The notes under the pieces are model-generated. The model had not been told where the DNA came from, made no database searches, and saw only the letters and a list, made by a program, of their open reading frames with translations. Source: Brachypodium distachyon (Eukaryota > Streptophyta > Magnoliopsida > Poales > Poaceae). Taken from it: DNA of 64,000 bases. The DNA is taken from NCBI RefSeq assembly GCF_000005505.3, contig NC_016131.3:67480355-67544354 (forward strand). The letters are read 5' to 3'. Within the stretch, counting starts at the first letter, position 1. Each line of letters starts with the position of its first letter. Positions 54,301 to 64,000 of this stretch are shown piece after piece. Both the position numbers and the translations under genes were made by a program.

Positions 54301-57300
54301 TTGCAGCTGGCACTTCGCCGAGCTCTAGCTTGGGGTGTTGTCGTGTGCACTGGTAACTGCAAATCTGGGCGTTCCTGCCGCGGGTCTGGGTTGGCTTGTG
54401 CACAGGCCATTTGGGCCATGTGCCAACTCCTTCCGGAGTTGGGATTGTGGCCAGTGCGTGCGCCTTGTTGCGCGACATGTGGTGGCCTTTGATGGTCAGA
54501 CGGTGGGCCATCTAGGTTCTTGCACTTGTGGGTTGTCGGCGTTGCTTAGACTTTGTTGTTGTACGGGTTGCCGCGGGTACTTTTGTTTTGTCGTGGTGCT
54601 CCGGGCGAAAACCTAGCCTGAGCTTCTTTGGTGCCAACGACGGCGACACTCTAGGGCGTCGTTCCCTCCTTGGTGGCGTCGTCGAGGAGCCTCGACCAAC
54701 CTCCATCCCCTGTGGTCCAATCCTTCGGGTGAAAAGCCAGATTTGGCTAGCCAAATCGGATGACGGTGGCGTTGTTGACGTCACTCCCTTGTTGGAGGCG
54801 TTGTTCTTGGAGGATAACACTTGGCTGGAGTTTGTTTCCGCGGAATATGCCTTGGCTCCAGCAAGCAGGCCTTGGTCACACTGGCATCGGGCAAGTGCGC
54901 TACCTTGGACGGCACGGTTAGTGGTTAGCGGAGGATCCCATGCTACGGCATCTTGGTCGCATGGGTGCACTCGACAGGTATCGACCGACGAAGCTGGACG
55001 TTTGTTATGACCAACAGGGGAGCGGTGAGATATGGCGGCGCAATGTTCGGGATGAGCGCGACGATCGGCGCCCCGAGGCTTCTGCAGTTGACGAGACGCC
55101 TCACGGGCTTATCTTCGAGTTCTGCGAGGCTGGCGGGCCGCGGCGCCTTCGCTATCCTGTACTTTTGTGTTTTTGGCATTTAGGCCTGTGGTTGTTTAAT
55201 GGCGTTGGTTGTAATGATAGTTTAGCGGTCGTTGGTCGTGTTCTTGTTTTGAGTGATTGGTTGTGTTGGCCTGTTCTTGGGCTTGTAAATACTTTCTTTC
55301 TATCAATGCATCGAGACGCAAGCTTTGTGTTTTCTCGGAAAAAAAATGATTTGCATATCAATCATTAATAACTTTCTCTCCTCACAGAATTTGGATGAAT
55401 ACACAGGCGATGGCTCGGTTCATTTCAGAGGTCACCCTATTTTAAAGCATAATACAGGCAATTGGAGAGCATGCTCATTAATTCTTGGTAACAGTTCATC
55501 TAGAGCTCCCCATCGAGGAACAATGTGACTATTGTTTTTTCTTTGTTAGGGATGAAACCATTTAGATTGTTCATATCCTCGTGAGAATATCTTTACAAAA
55601 ACATATTCAGATTTGATCTGCAAAATTTATGCTTGCGATTCATTGAATTGGAACCCTTTTCAGTTTAAAGTCTATTTCAGCATATGTCAGCTGAAGACTC
55701 TATGTTAACACGGAACTATTTTATGCCCTAAACATGAGAAACATAAGCTTTTGTACTCTATGATTATGTCAAAGGTTAAATTCAATTGATATTTATTTAT
55801 TTCTTACATGATAGGAACTGAAGTGTGTGAACGTTTGGCCTACTATGGGATCTCAAAGAGTTTGGTCACTTACCTTTCAACAAGACTACATCAAGGCAAT
55901 GTCTCCGCAGCTAGAAACTTCACAACTTGGCAAGGAACTTGTTACCTCACACCACTTATTGGAGCAACCTTAGCAGATTCATACTGGGGAAAGTACAGGA
56001 CTATTGCAGTTTTCTCAACTATTTACTTTCTTGTAAGTTGCAACTAACCAAATACAAAAATGCACCTTAAGAAATTCATACTCATAGAGAGATCAATTTT
56101 TTTTCTCAAGGAGGGCATCCCCCGGCCTCTGCATCTTTCGATGCACACAGCCGCAATTTTATTAAAAATGCCTTACAAAAGAAGTGTTCATCATTCAGAT
56201 ATACAAGCCAAGAGTGGCCAGCAGCTCATGTACCACAAAGCCTGTTATTAGCACAACACTCAAATAGCTTGAACAAGTCCAGTGCAATCATCTCCAAACA
56301 ATTTCACCCGTTGTCCATAGAATCCTGCAGGTCCACATGCTGCATTAGGGACCAAGTACAGATCCAATCCAATGTGGCGTTAGATGGATAACCTCCAATT
56401 TTTTTGTTAAAGCAAGATCACTCCGACAATTCCATATAGACCAACAAACAGCTCATGCACCCGTCAGAATAAGCGATTAACTGGTCTACTTAACCCCGTA
56501 ATCCACCTCCCAGACATAGTCCAGATATTTGTCCCTTTTTCATTGGTTCACTTGAATGAGTTGTGTATTAACGTTTCATGGTTTGTACATGTTAATGAAT
56601 CAAGTGCCTAGACATGGTGCTATTTGCATTGGTATTTCTTCATGGATGAGAGGTTAGGGAGCATATATGACTTATCTCAGGACTAAGATTATGATCATAT
56701 GTATAGTAGTGAGTTCAGATATATTTCCCAACATGATATATAACTAGCCTATTTGTCCTAGTTGTGAATCTCATGTCCGCCTACATGCTTGTACCTGCTG
56801 ATATATTGTGCTAATGACTCCTTGATGTGCATTTGAATTGAAGGGGATGGCAGCATTGACACTTTCGGCATCAGTTCCTTCTCTCCAGCCCCCTCAATGT
56901 ATTGGGTCATTTTGTCCACAAGCAAACCTACAACAGTATCTTATATACTTTATTGGACTATACATGATAGCTTTAGGGGCTGGAGGTATCAAGCCATGTG
57001 TTTCATCCTTCGGTGCTGATCAATTTGATGATACTGATCCAGTCGAGAGAACAAAGAAAGGCGCTTTCTTCAATTGGTTTTATTTCTGCATAAGTATTGG
57101 TTCATTGATCTCTGGCACTGTTCTCATTTGGGTACAAGAAAATTGTGGATATAGTATTGGATTTGGAATCCCTACTTTCTTCATTGCCTTAGCTATCGGA
57201 AGCTTTGTTCTCGGTTCAGAGATATATAGATTTCAGGTACCTGGAGGAAGCCCGCTTACAAGAGCATGTCAAGTAGTTGTTGCGGCCATTCGCAAGCAAA

Positions 57301-58592
57301 ATGTTGATTTGCCAGTTGATAGTTCTCTTCTCTATGAGTGCCATGGTAAGATGTCGGCTATTGAAGGGAGTGGCAAGCTGGAGCACAGTAGTGAATTCAG
57401 GTACTTTTCTTGGCTATTCCTGACAATCATTTGCTGCACAAGATGTTATTACTTATACCAAATTAATGTGGAAAAAACATCCCGATAGTGTAGTTCAGAT
57501 TGCTATTTTTAGATTAAAAACATATCTTTTGAAGTTCAAGAAAATAAAAGATAATAAGTATTAAAATGTAACAAAGTTGGCATAGATTTGCTAAGTATGT
57601 TACTTTTTTATCTGGCTTGACATGCCTGCAAGCTTGTATCTTGGGACTTCCTGGACACAGCAACGTTTTTAGAGAACCATGACAGAGGTAAACCTTACAC
57701 GAGATGTGAGTACTCTGCAAAGAAAGACTTGCATATCCCCTGACGTGATGCATTATCTTTCCTTTGCAGTTTCCTTGATAAATCTGCAGTCATTTTGTTG
57801 AGTGAACATGGCGGTTGTCATAATCCTTGGAGGCTTTGTACTGTCACACAGATTGAAGAGCTAAAAATACTGATCAGGATGTTTCCAATCTGGGCAACAG
57901 GCATCATGTTCTTCACCGTGTATGCGCAGAATTCATCGATGTTCATAGAGCAAGGAATGGTCCTCAACAACCAAGTTGGATCTTTTAAAATCCCGCCAGC
58001 TACTCTCTCCTCCTTGGACACGATCAGCGTGGTTGTTGGGATCCCTATCTACGAGAGACTCATCGTGCCGGTTGCCAGGAGATTGACCGGTAAGGAGAGG
58101 GGATTCTCAGAGCTTCAACGCATAGGGATCGGTCTGTTCGTGTCGACCATCGCGGTGATAGTTGCAGCATTGGTCGAGGTCAAGCGCCTGGAGAACGCGA
58201 GAACTGAGGGTCTGATCCATCAGAATGTGCCTATTCCCATGAGCATTCTTTGGCAAGCTCCTCAGTACCTGCTGGTCGGCATTGGCGAGGTGTTCACGTC
58301 CATCGGACAAGCTGAGTTCTTCTACAACCAGTCTCCTGATTCCATGAGGAGCCTGTGCTCGGCTTTTGCCCTGCTCACCGTGTCTCTTGGAAGCTATCTT
58401 AGCTCGTTCATACTGACCCTAGTGTCATATTTCACGACGCGAGGGGAACAGATGGGGTGGATCCCTGATAACCTGAACGAAGGCCATCTTGACCGCTTCT
58501 TCTGGCTCGTAGCTGGCCTCAGCTCTCTGAACTGTCTTGCTTTCATTTATTTTGCACAGCGATACAAGTGCAAGAAAGCCTCTGTACTTTAA
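51307..58592 (+). CDS. NPF8-type peptide transporter gene C, 5 exons, 591 aa
   Basis: Exons: 51307-51384, 55388-55487, 55815-56032, 56844-57400, 57770-58592. Nearly identical to gene B in exons 2-5, including the intact ExxER motif ([12 protein letters not shown]), [32 protein letters not shown] and the tail YKCKKASVL. The N-terminus is seven residues longer than in B ([20 protein letters not shown]). Intron 1 is 4 kb because of a degraded LINE fragment and a 1.9-kb retroposon; intron 3 holds a minus-strand LINE tail. The role is the same as for B, a proton-coupled oligopeptide carrier; the two may be partly redundant. Confidence 0.92.
51640..52420. other. NPF C intron 1, left part without B equivalent
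   Basis: Between segments alignable to gene B intron 1 (before 51660 and after about 52425) lies about 750 bp of unrelated, partly GC-rich sequence beginning after a T-run (51660-51670). The T-run suggests another minus-strand retroposon tail, but I cannot place the other end. Confidence 0.4.
52870..53330 (+). pseudogene. Degraded LINE reverse transcriptase fragment in NPF C intron 1
   Basis: Across frames it reads [12 protein letters not shown], then RLCWMWH, an IGDGK-type [22 protein letters not shown] stretch and [20 protein letters not shown], a diverged version of the LINE segment just before zf-RVT. Several stops and frameshifts; non-functional. Confidence 0.55.
53428..55345 (+). mobile_element. 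1.9-kb non-LTR retroposon with 15-bp target duplication, no LINE ORFs, in NPF C intron 1
   Basis: Flanked by the direct repeat ATGATTTGCATATCA (53413-53427 and 55346-55360). It starts CAAAAGGAGCAGCGAACCCT and ends in a typical grass LINE tail, TTTCTATCAATGCATCGAG and TTTCTCGGAAAAAAA. The 5' third is GC-rich and contains an internal imperfect repeat (GTCTGTGGCGGTGCAGCCAC / GTCTGTGGCGGTGTGGCCGC). No reverse transcriptase or endonuclease words are found, so it must be mobilised in trans. Gene B at about 46736-46770 shows the empty site. Confidence 0.82.
56094..56540 (-). mobile_element. LINE 3' tail, minus orientation, in NPF C intron 3
   Basis: Begins with poly-T then CTCAAGGAGGGCATCCCCCG and GCCTCTGCATCTTTCGATGC, a common 3' end of grass LINEs read in reverse. 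Only non-coding tail is recognisable. Gene B intron 3 lacks it; target duplications are not clear, so the right boundary is approximate. Confidence 0.6.
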
Positions 58593-60180
58593 TATCTTGG
58601 CTTCCCTTCGCTACTGTTTATTGTACAGAAAGCTGCATGTAGATTCCTTTCATCAACCAGCTGCAATGTACAGTCCCTTCTGTACTGTTCAGTTGCATCG
58701 TCTGTGATGCTTTTTTGAATGTAGCAAAGCTGGAATGTACAAAAGATTACAATTAGGGTGTCATCTCACTATTAGCTACTCCGTACTAAAAGTTCCAGCT
58801 TATGGTGAGTACCATCTCCTTTTCTTATGACCTTTAGAAGAGAGGCGTGCCACAACTTCTTCCTTCCTCTTTTTTTTTTTTTGACCAGTACTTCTTCCTT
58901 CCTCTGTGATGGTTGGATAAAACTTTTTTATATCAACTTGGACGGTGGGAACATTTTACTGTATTTCCTTTTCTTAATGAAGCATGGAACCACGTGGAAG
59001 CACGTAGTTGGCTTGCACTAACACACATGTTGTCTTAATCATTTCAGACTTTCAGTTGCTCACCTCAAGTATCTAGGATCTCTGTCCTGATCACAAATAT
59101 GTAATGGCGGGGAAGCATTATTGTGCACTCGAGTTGCTTGAACTAACGGATTACAAATTGTAATCCTGCGAGCTGGAACCAGGAAACCTGTTATATCGAC
59201 CATTCCAGTTGCTGATCTCGATCTTGGGATCTTGGAAAGTACACAAGATCAACTGAGTATTGTGGAAAAATGACTAGGATCGGCGTGCTGCTAGTGCTCA
59301 GATCTGGACACAGCCGTTACAGCTATCTATCGAAACAGCGGTGGGGTAGCACTACGGTCCCCTAAGTTGCTTTCTCTATTTACTGGTAAAAAAAAAGTTG
59401 CTTTCTCTATTTCAAAAACAAACCACTTTCGATCACTTTATCTGGACACAAGTACATGCATCTTTCTTATTCCTGAGCTAAAAATTTCCTGTTAACACGA
59501 TCTATCATTAATTGAATTACCATTTGCGGTTTGATTCCCCACATACATGTTGTTTTACATTTTGACGGCCTATGGTGATACAATTTTAACCATTATTTTC
59601 CATACAAATATGATTAGTTATATGTAAATGATAAAACTATTTACTTGTGATGAATAAAGTGACCAATATAGATTTTTATATATTAGTAGTCGATGTTAGA
59701 AAAGTTCACTCGCATAAAAAAAGTTTGACTGCACTTATTCTTTCCAATCGATGCTTTATGATTGCCGGTAGGTATTTACACACCAAAGAAGGAAAACCTC
59801 ATTATGATGTTTTGGTACATAATTAGAGAGTTTCCAAGAAATAATTAAATCTATATGTTGATGAATCATATCAAAACCTCGTGTTCCATTCCTCTAGCGA
59901 CCACTTCTAGCAGGAGCAATTATTTTATTTGCAGTTGCAAGAGTAAATTATATCATAGTCCTATTAAAATTGACGAGGTGTCCAGTTACTCCTAAAATTA
60001 CAAAATTGCATATTTGGGTCCTATTTTTATTTAAGTTGTTCGCCGCAGGTTCTAAATCACCCGAGAGACGCTAAGTGTCCCACGTGACGTTTTTACTACT
60101 GACACAGGATCCCACATAGGATGACTGAATGCATAAACATTATGCAAAAAATCCCTTGCTAAGGAGATCGATTGCATTGA
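58593..60180. other. NPF C 3' flank and intergenic
   Basis: The 3' UTR extends to about 58740, and the phrase TGGTTGGATAAAACTTTTTT to AATGAAGCATGGAACCA parallels the B flank. From 59340 the sequence is AT-rich with no gene recognised. Confidence 0.45.
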
Positions 60181-60204
60181 CGGCACTACTACAAAACAGT
60201 GCAT

Positions 60205-60585
60205 ATGTGACGAGACATCAGTGACGGGCCTTTCGTGCCCGTCACTGATGACCGTCATCAGTGACGGGCCTACCAAGACCGTCACTGATGACACACCATC
60301 AGTGACGGTCGCGTGCTTGCCCGTCACTGATGCCCCCTCATCAGTGACAGGACCCCTCATCGGTGACGGGCGCACACCACCCGTCACTGATGACCGCTCA
60401 TCAGTGGCGGGCGTACCATGCCCGTCACTGATGACAACTCATCAGTGAAGGACGCACAACACCCGTCACTGATGAACCCTCGTTAGTGGCGGACGTACCA
60501 CGCCCGTCACTGATGAAAAATTGCAAAAATCACAAAAAACACACACATCAGTGGCGGGCTCTACATCTAGGCCCGCCACTGATGA
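60205..60585. repeat. Subterminal inverted repeat array of the CACTA element
   Basis: Units of about 30-34 bp, each a small palindrome such as CCCGTCACTGATGACCGTCA followed by TCAGTGACGGG. In CACTA elements subterminal repeats bind transposase; these could also fold into hairpins. Confidence 0.85.
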
Positions 60586-61049
60586 CCTTGAAGACCTTTA
60601 AAAATTGAAAGAAATCATAACTAATTCATGAAAGATCAGAAAAATGTGATTCTTTGTTATGAAGTCTTTTTTTTTGCTTAACATAGTGGAATAATAATAT
60701 CATATGGTAACATTTGAAAAATGACATATGTAGTGCAATCTTGTTATTTCCTATACTTGGACTTTAGGTTTTAAGCCAAATGACCAAAATTTTGTCGATT
60801 TTTGACCATTTATATGCCACAGTTCATGATAATGTATTCATTTTTTTCCACAAAGGTGCATCTTCTGATGACAAACAACACTGCCAAGGATCTTTACAAA
60901 CGTGTGGTTTTAAATCCGATTTTCCATTTTTCAAATACAAAAAATTATATTTGGACCCATTAGTGACGACTGTTACAGTTGTGCCCGCCACTGATGTTAC
61001 TCTGGGCCAAACCTGAGGCCCAACCCACCTCTTTCCCTGTAAAAGCTAA

Positions 61050-61620
61050 CCCTAACCCGGTCACATGTATCTCTCTCCATCCCTCCCTCTCTACAGCTGC
61101 CACCCCTCCACCTCCCCCGATCTCTTCTCTTTCCCCCATCGGCCCCTCCTCTCCCTCCGTCTCCCCCGACCACCTCCATCTCCCCTGATCTCCTCAACCT
61201 CTCCCTCTCTACCGCCGCCGCCACCACTCCACCTCCCCCAGGTCTCTCTCTGTAGCGGGCCGGCGAGGCGTAGCCTGTACCCCGCCGCCTGCCGCAAGCA
61301 CGGTCGCGCCCCCGCCCCGAAGCCCGCCGGCAGCTGCTCGCCTCGCTGCCCTTGCGCCGGATCCGAAGAGGCCGCCGCCCCCGGTATGCATCTCTCTGTC
61401 TCTCCCTGAATTCTTTCTAAAGTCTCTCTCTCTTTCCTAGCCGAATCTCTCTCTCACTTCTAAGATTCGTCTTTTTTGCAGAGCCACGTTGTCGGAGAAC
61501 GGGAGATGAGGAAGCGGGAGAAGGGACGAGGAGGCGGCGCATGGCCCATGCTCGAGTTCCTCCGGCGGGAGAAGGGAGGAGGAGCCGATGGCCGGGACTA
61601 GCTAGGATTTGAGTTTTGTT
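61050..61620 (+). pseudogene. Possible captured gene fragment inside the CACTA element
   Basis: A CT-rich leader (61075-61250), a GC-rich exon-like block to about 61383, a splice-like CCCCG then GTATGCATCTCTC, and an acceptor TTTTTTGCAG at about 61482 before another GC-rich block. No protein is recognisable and no ATG-to-stop frame is convincing. Confidence 0.35.
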
Positions 61621-61974
61621 CTAGTTTTTGTACTAGGGTTTCTGTCAAAATTGTTGTTCAATCCGTGCTCTGTGTTCATGCTTACCTATTTGTTGTGATT
61701 TGTTGCATCATTTGGTTAATTGGTTAGATTTGTGATATGGAGAAGCGATGAACGTGAGGGCCGGGAGGGCCATTTCTATTATTTTTTTATTTTTCCAAAA
61801 CCTATATCAGTGTCGGTTGTATTTGGTGCCCGCCACTAATGAGTTACGCATCACCAACGGGCAGGCCGCCCGTCACTGATGCATATCAGTGACAGGAAGT
61901 TAGTGATGGGCAGCTCGCCCGTTACTAATATGCTTTTTCGACCGTTACTGATAACCATTTTTGTAGTAGTGCGG

Positions 61975-63431
61975 CCCCTCTCATCATTCATGACCCCTCA
62001 TAATGTTGCTTGTGGCGGGGTCAGTTGGTACTCTTCTCCCTTCTTCTTGCCTGTTTTCCTTGCGGACGAGTTAGCGTGCAAGCTCCTATACATGGTGGTG
62101 GAGGAGGAGGACAGACATGAGAGGAGAGAAGAGGAAGATGATGGGGGCGGAGGGGTGGAGAGTGGCGGTGTAGCTTTCTATGATGGTGGTGGTGGTGTGT
62201 ATGTGTGGGTGGGGGCGGGGGGGGGGGGGGTCCATGCTGGACCCAGGCCTTCTGTTTGTTCCGGTATACGATCGAAAGATCGTTTGGAGAGAAAAAAAAA
62301 CGTTTGGGACTTACTTGACACTTCGCCAACAATAGTACAATTGCATATGCATTTTACACTATTTGCAATGTTATGCATCCAAATGCTCATACAGATAATC
62401 ATTATACTCCATCTTCCTCCGTCGACTGCCCATCTAGTGTGATCGATGTATTTTATCGGTATAGCAACATGATCATGGTCTCTGATTTTTATTTTTTATT
62501 ATAAAGGATAATGGTCTCTGATTTGGTTGCAGGCTTGCTGCAACAACGGACCTTCAATCTACCTTCTGATATATATACATGCAGTCCTTGAAAAGAAAAA
62601 CTTCAAATGATCCAATTACTACGATTGAAAACAAAAGATTTTTTTTATGTTTTTTTTCTTTGCAGAAGTTACTGTTTTTTTGATTATTCACTAGCCACAC
62701 AAATTTAGGAAAAAAAATTTAATACATGAGTTATTATTGTCCGACAAAAATCGCTTAACGTTAGTGTTTTTTTGTTTACTACAGGGACTTTTTGATTCAC
62801 ATGATTACTAAAACATAGGGGGGAAAAAGGGGGGGGGGGGGGGATGCAGGAATGAGCGAATGGATATTTTTGTCCAAATTGGTGTGCAAAATAATATTAA
62901 GAAACATGATAGATATACTAGAAAAATCTCATAAAAAGGCAAAGCATTCAACCTTCAATTTAAGAGATTGAAAATAACATTGCTCATTAGATCATGTCAA
63001 CAACATTGCCTTTGGAATTGGGAAAACTTACCTACCTACCAGTACCTTTAAAAGTAGTACTAGCTAAGTGGACGCGTTGTATCATTTTTATTTTTCAAAT
63101 GTTTTTCACGTAAGGAACCTGACATTCTTCTCTTGGACTTTTTCCCTTCTTTAATGGGATCCTATTTTCTAAATGTGTATGGAAGAGTAAGTACCGTGTC
63201 ACTACCAACTATATAAGTAAAGAGATTGTAGTAAATACTTTTTACATAAAAAATGTGCCTTTCTTCTTCTGGACTATTTTTCCTCTTTATTGGGCCCTAA
63301 TTTTCAGAAAACCTGATGTTAACTGTATACATGTAAGGAGTGTGCTAATTGTACACACGTAAGAAATGTGCTAACTGTATTAGTTTGAGGAGCCATAATT
63401 TTTTAAACTTCAAAGTTAGCATTAAACCCTA
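61975..63431. other. Intergenic right of the CACTA element
   Basis: Contains a G/T-rich low-complexity stretch ending in a run of G (about 62190-62230) and another G-run at about 62827-62842. No gene: the long open frame near 62000-62440 is simple-sequence driven. Confidence 0.45.
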
Positions 63432-63635
63432 CTCCCTCCATCCCATAATATGAGACACGCACGCATTTCTAAATTGTCAATTTAACTAACAAAATGTGAA
63501 TTAAATAATTAAAAAAATTATATCATTAAAAAGTTCTTTCGACAATGAAACTGATGGTGGTTTTTGTTAAGAGAAATACATATTTAATTAATCAAACCAA
63601 TGATTTAGGAATACGTGCGCGCCTGATGGAGGGAG
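63432..63635. mobile_element. Stowaway-like MITE, 204 bp
   Basis: Starts CTCCCTCCATCCCATAATAT GAGACACGCACGCATTTC and ends TAGGAATACGTGCGCGCCTG ATGGAGGGAG, with TA at both flanks (63430-63431, 63636-63637). Confidence 0.8.
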
Positions 63636-63637
63636 TA

Positions 63638-64000
63638 ATTTTTTAATGCGTGGAAGAAGATGTACCATTGCCAGAACTACTATAAGTTAAAGACTCCTCC
63701 TAACATATTGCGCTCATCCTTTCCCATTCCTCCCTGCATGCGCCCGTCCAAATGCTATTGCAGGCCATGCCCATGCAGTTGTAGCAGCACTCGCCAGTGC
63801 ATCAAAACGCCGGCCGACGGTTGACGGTCGTGGACGGGCAGGCGAGGCGGCTGATTTCGTGCATGTACGACCAGCAAGCATCAGGCGTCAAAACAAATAT
63901 CCGGATCAAGAACTCTATGGATCAATCCATGGGTATAGTAGACAAGGTAAAAATGATGGTTGCTTGCCAATCGTGCATATTTGATGTGTGGTCTATCCTA
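63638..64000. other. Right end of window
   Basis: No gene, repeat or RNA that I can support in this last stretch. Confidence 0.4.

Larger units (their letters stand above)
60184..61971. mobile_element. Complete non-autonomous CACTA element, 1788 bp
   Basis: Starts CACTACTACAAAACAGTG and ends ATTTTTGTAGTAGTG, 13-bp terminal inverted repeats of the CACTA type, flanked by the 3-bp target duplication CGG (60181-60183 and 61972-61974). Both subterminal zones carry many TCAGTGACGGGC / GCCCGTCACTGATG words in alternating orientation (about a dozen at 60205-60585, several at 61800-61955). No transposase is present. The interior (61020-61620) looks like a gene 5' region with an exon-intron-exon pattern. 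Confidence 0.92.

Noticed and set aside
53413..55350. Several 100-345 residue open frames
   Set aside because: They lie within the retroposon and are composition-driven; no reverse transcriptase or other domain is readable.
61879..62442. 187-residue open frame spanning the right CACTA end
   Set aside because: It crosses the transposon border and a G/T simple repeat; not a gene.
1..64000. CRISPR arrays, bacterial operons, ribosome binding sites, rRNA genes
   Set aside because: Plant nuclear sequence throughout; no such structures. The tandem repeats seen have no regular spacer pattern.

Overview
This is a nuclear window from a grass (Poaceae), probably a pooid with a compact genome such as Brachypodium. 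The evidence is a deoxymugineic-acid-synthase-type aldo-keto reductase (phytosiderophore pathway, grasses only), many Stowaway MITEs with CTCCCTCCG ends, grass-type LINE tails, a CACTA element, and typical GT-AG plant introns. From memory, the gene order DMAS - TM9/EMP70 - APC6 - MYB - GAD - NPF8 peptide transporters matches a block on rice chromosome 3; this needs checking. Exon models were built by hand from splice sites and reading-phase arithmetic.

Layout. Positions 1-16250 hold three minus-strand housekeeping or metabolic genes in tandem: the first exon of a DMAS-like reductase (78-376, cut by the window edge), a 7-exon TM9/EMP70 Golgi membrane protein of 593 aa (2270-6600), and a 16-exon APC6/CDC16 anaphase-promoting-complex subunit of 538 aa (7807-16247). 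Positions 18420-22600 hold a tandem duplication of a small intronless gene for a secreted cysteine-rich protein I do not recognise. Positions 24480-25960 hold a LINE remnant whose 5' part is inverted. Positions 28480-32300 hold an intronless R2R3-MYB gene and a downstream copy that kept its promoter and C-terminal motifs but lost the DNA-binding domain. Positions 33269-35300 hold a 6-exon glutamate decarboxylase (508 aa) with a GC-AG first intron and a degenerate calmodulin-binding tail. Positions 37470-40680 are repeats. Positions 40682-58592 hold three plus-strand NPF8-type peptide transporter genes (A, B, C) with identical exon phases. B and C are recent duplicates; A is diverged and has lost the ExxER motif and the TM4 lysine needed for proton coupling. 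Positions 60184-61971 are a complete non-autonomous CACTA element with a 3-bp target duplication.

The genes do not form an operon or an obvious biosynthetic cluster. The most notable local themes are tandem duplication followed by decay or specialisation (cysteine-rich pair, MYB pair, NPF8 trio), and a layered transposon record in the NPF introns, where one paralogue serves as the empty site for insertions in the other.
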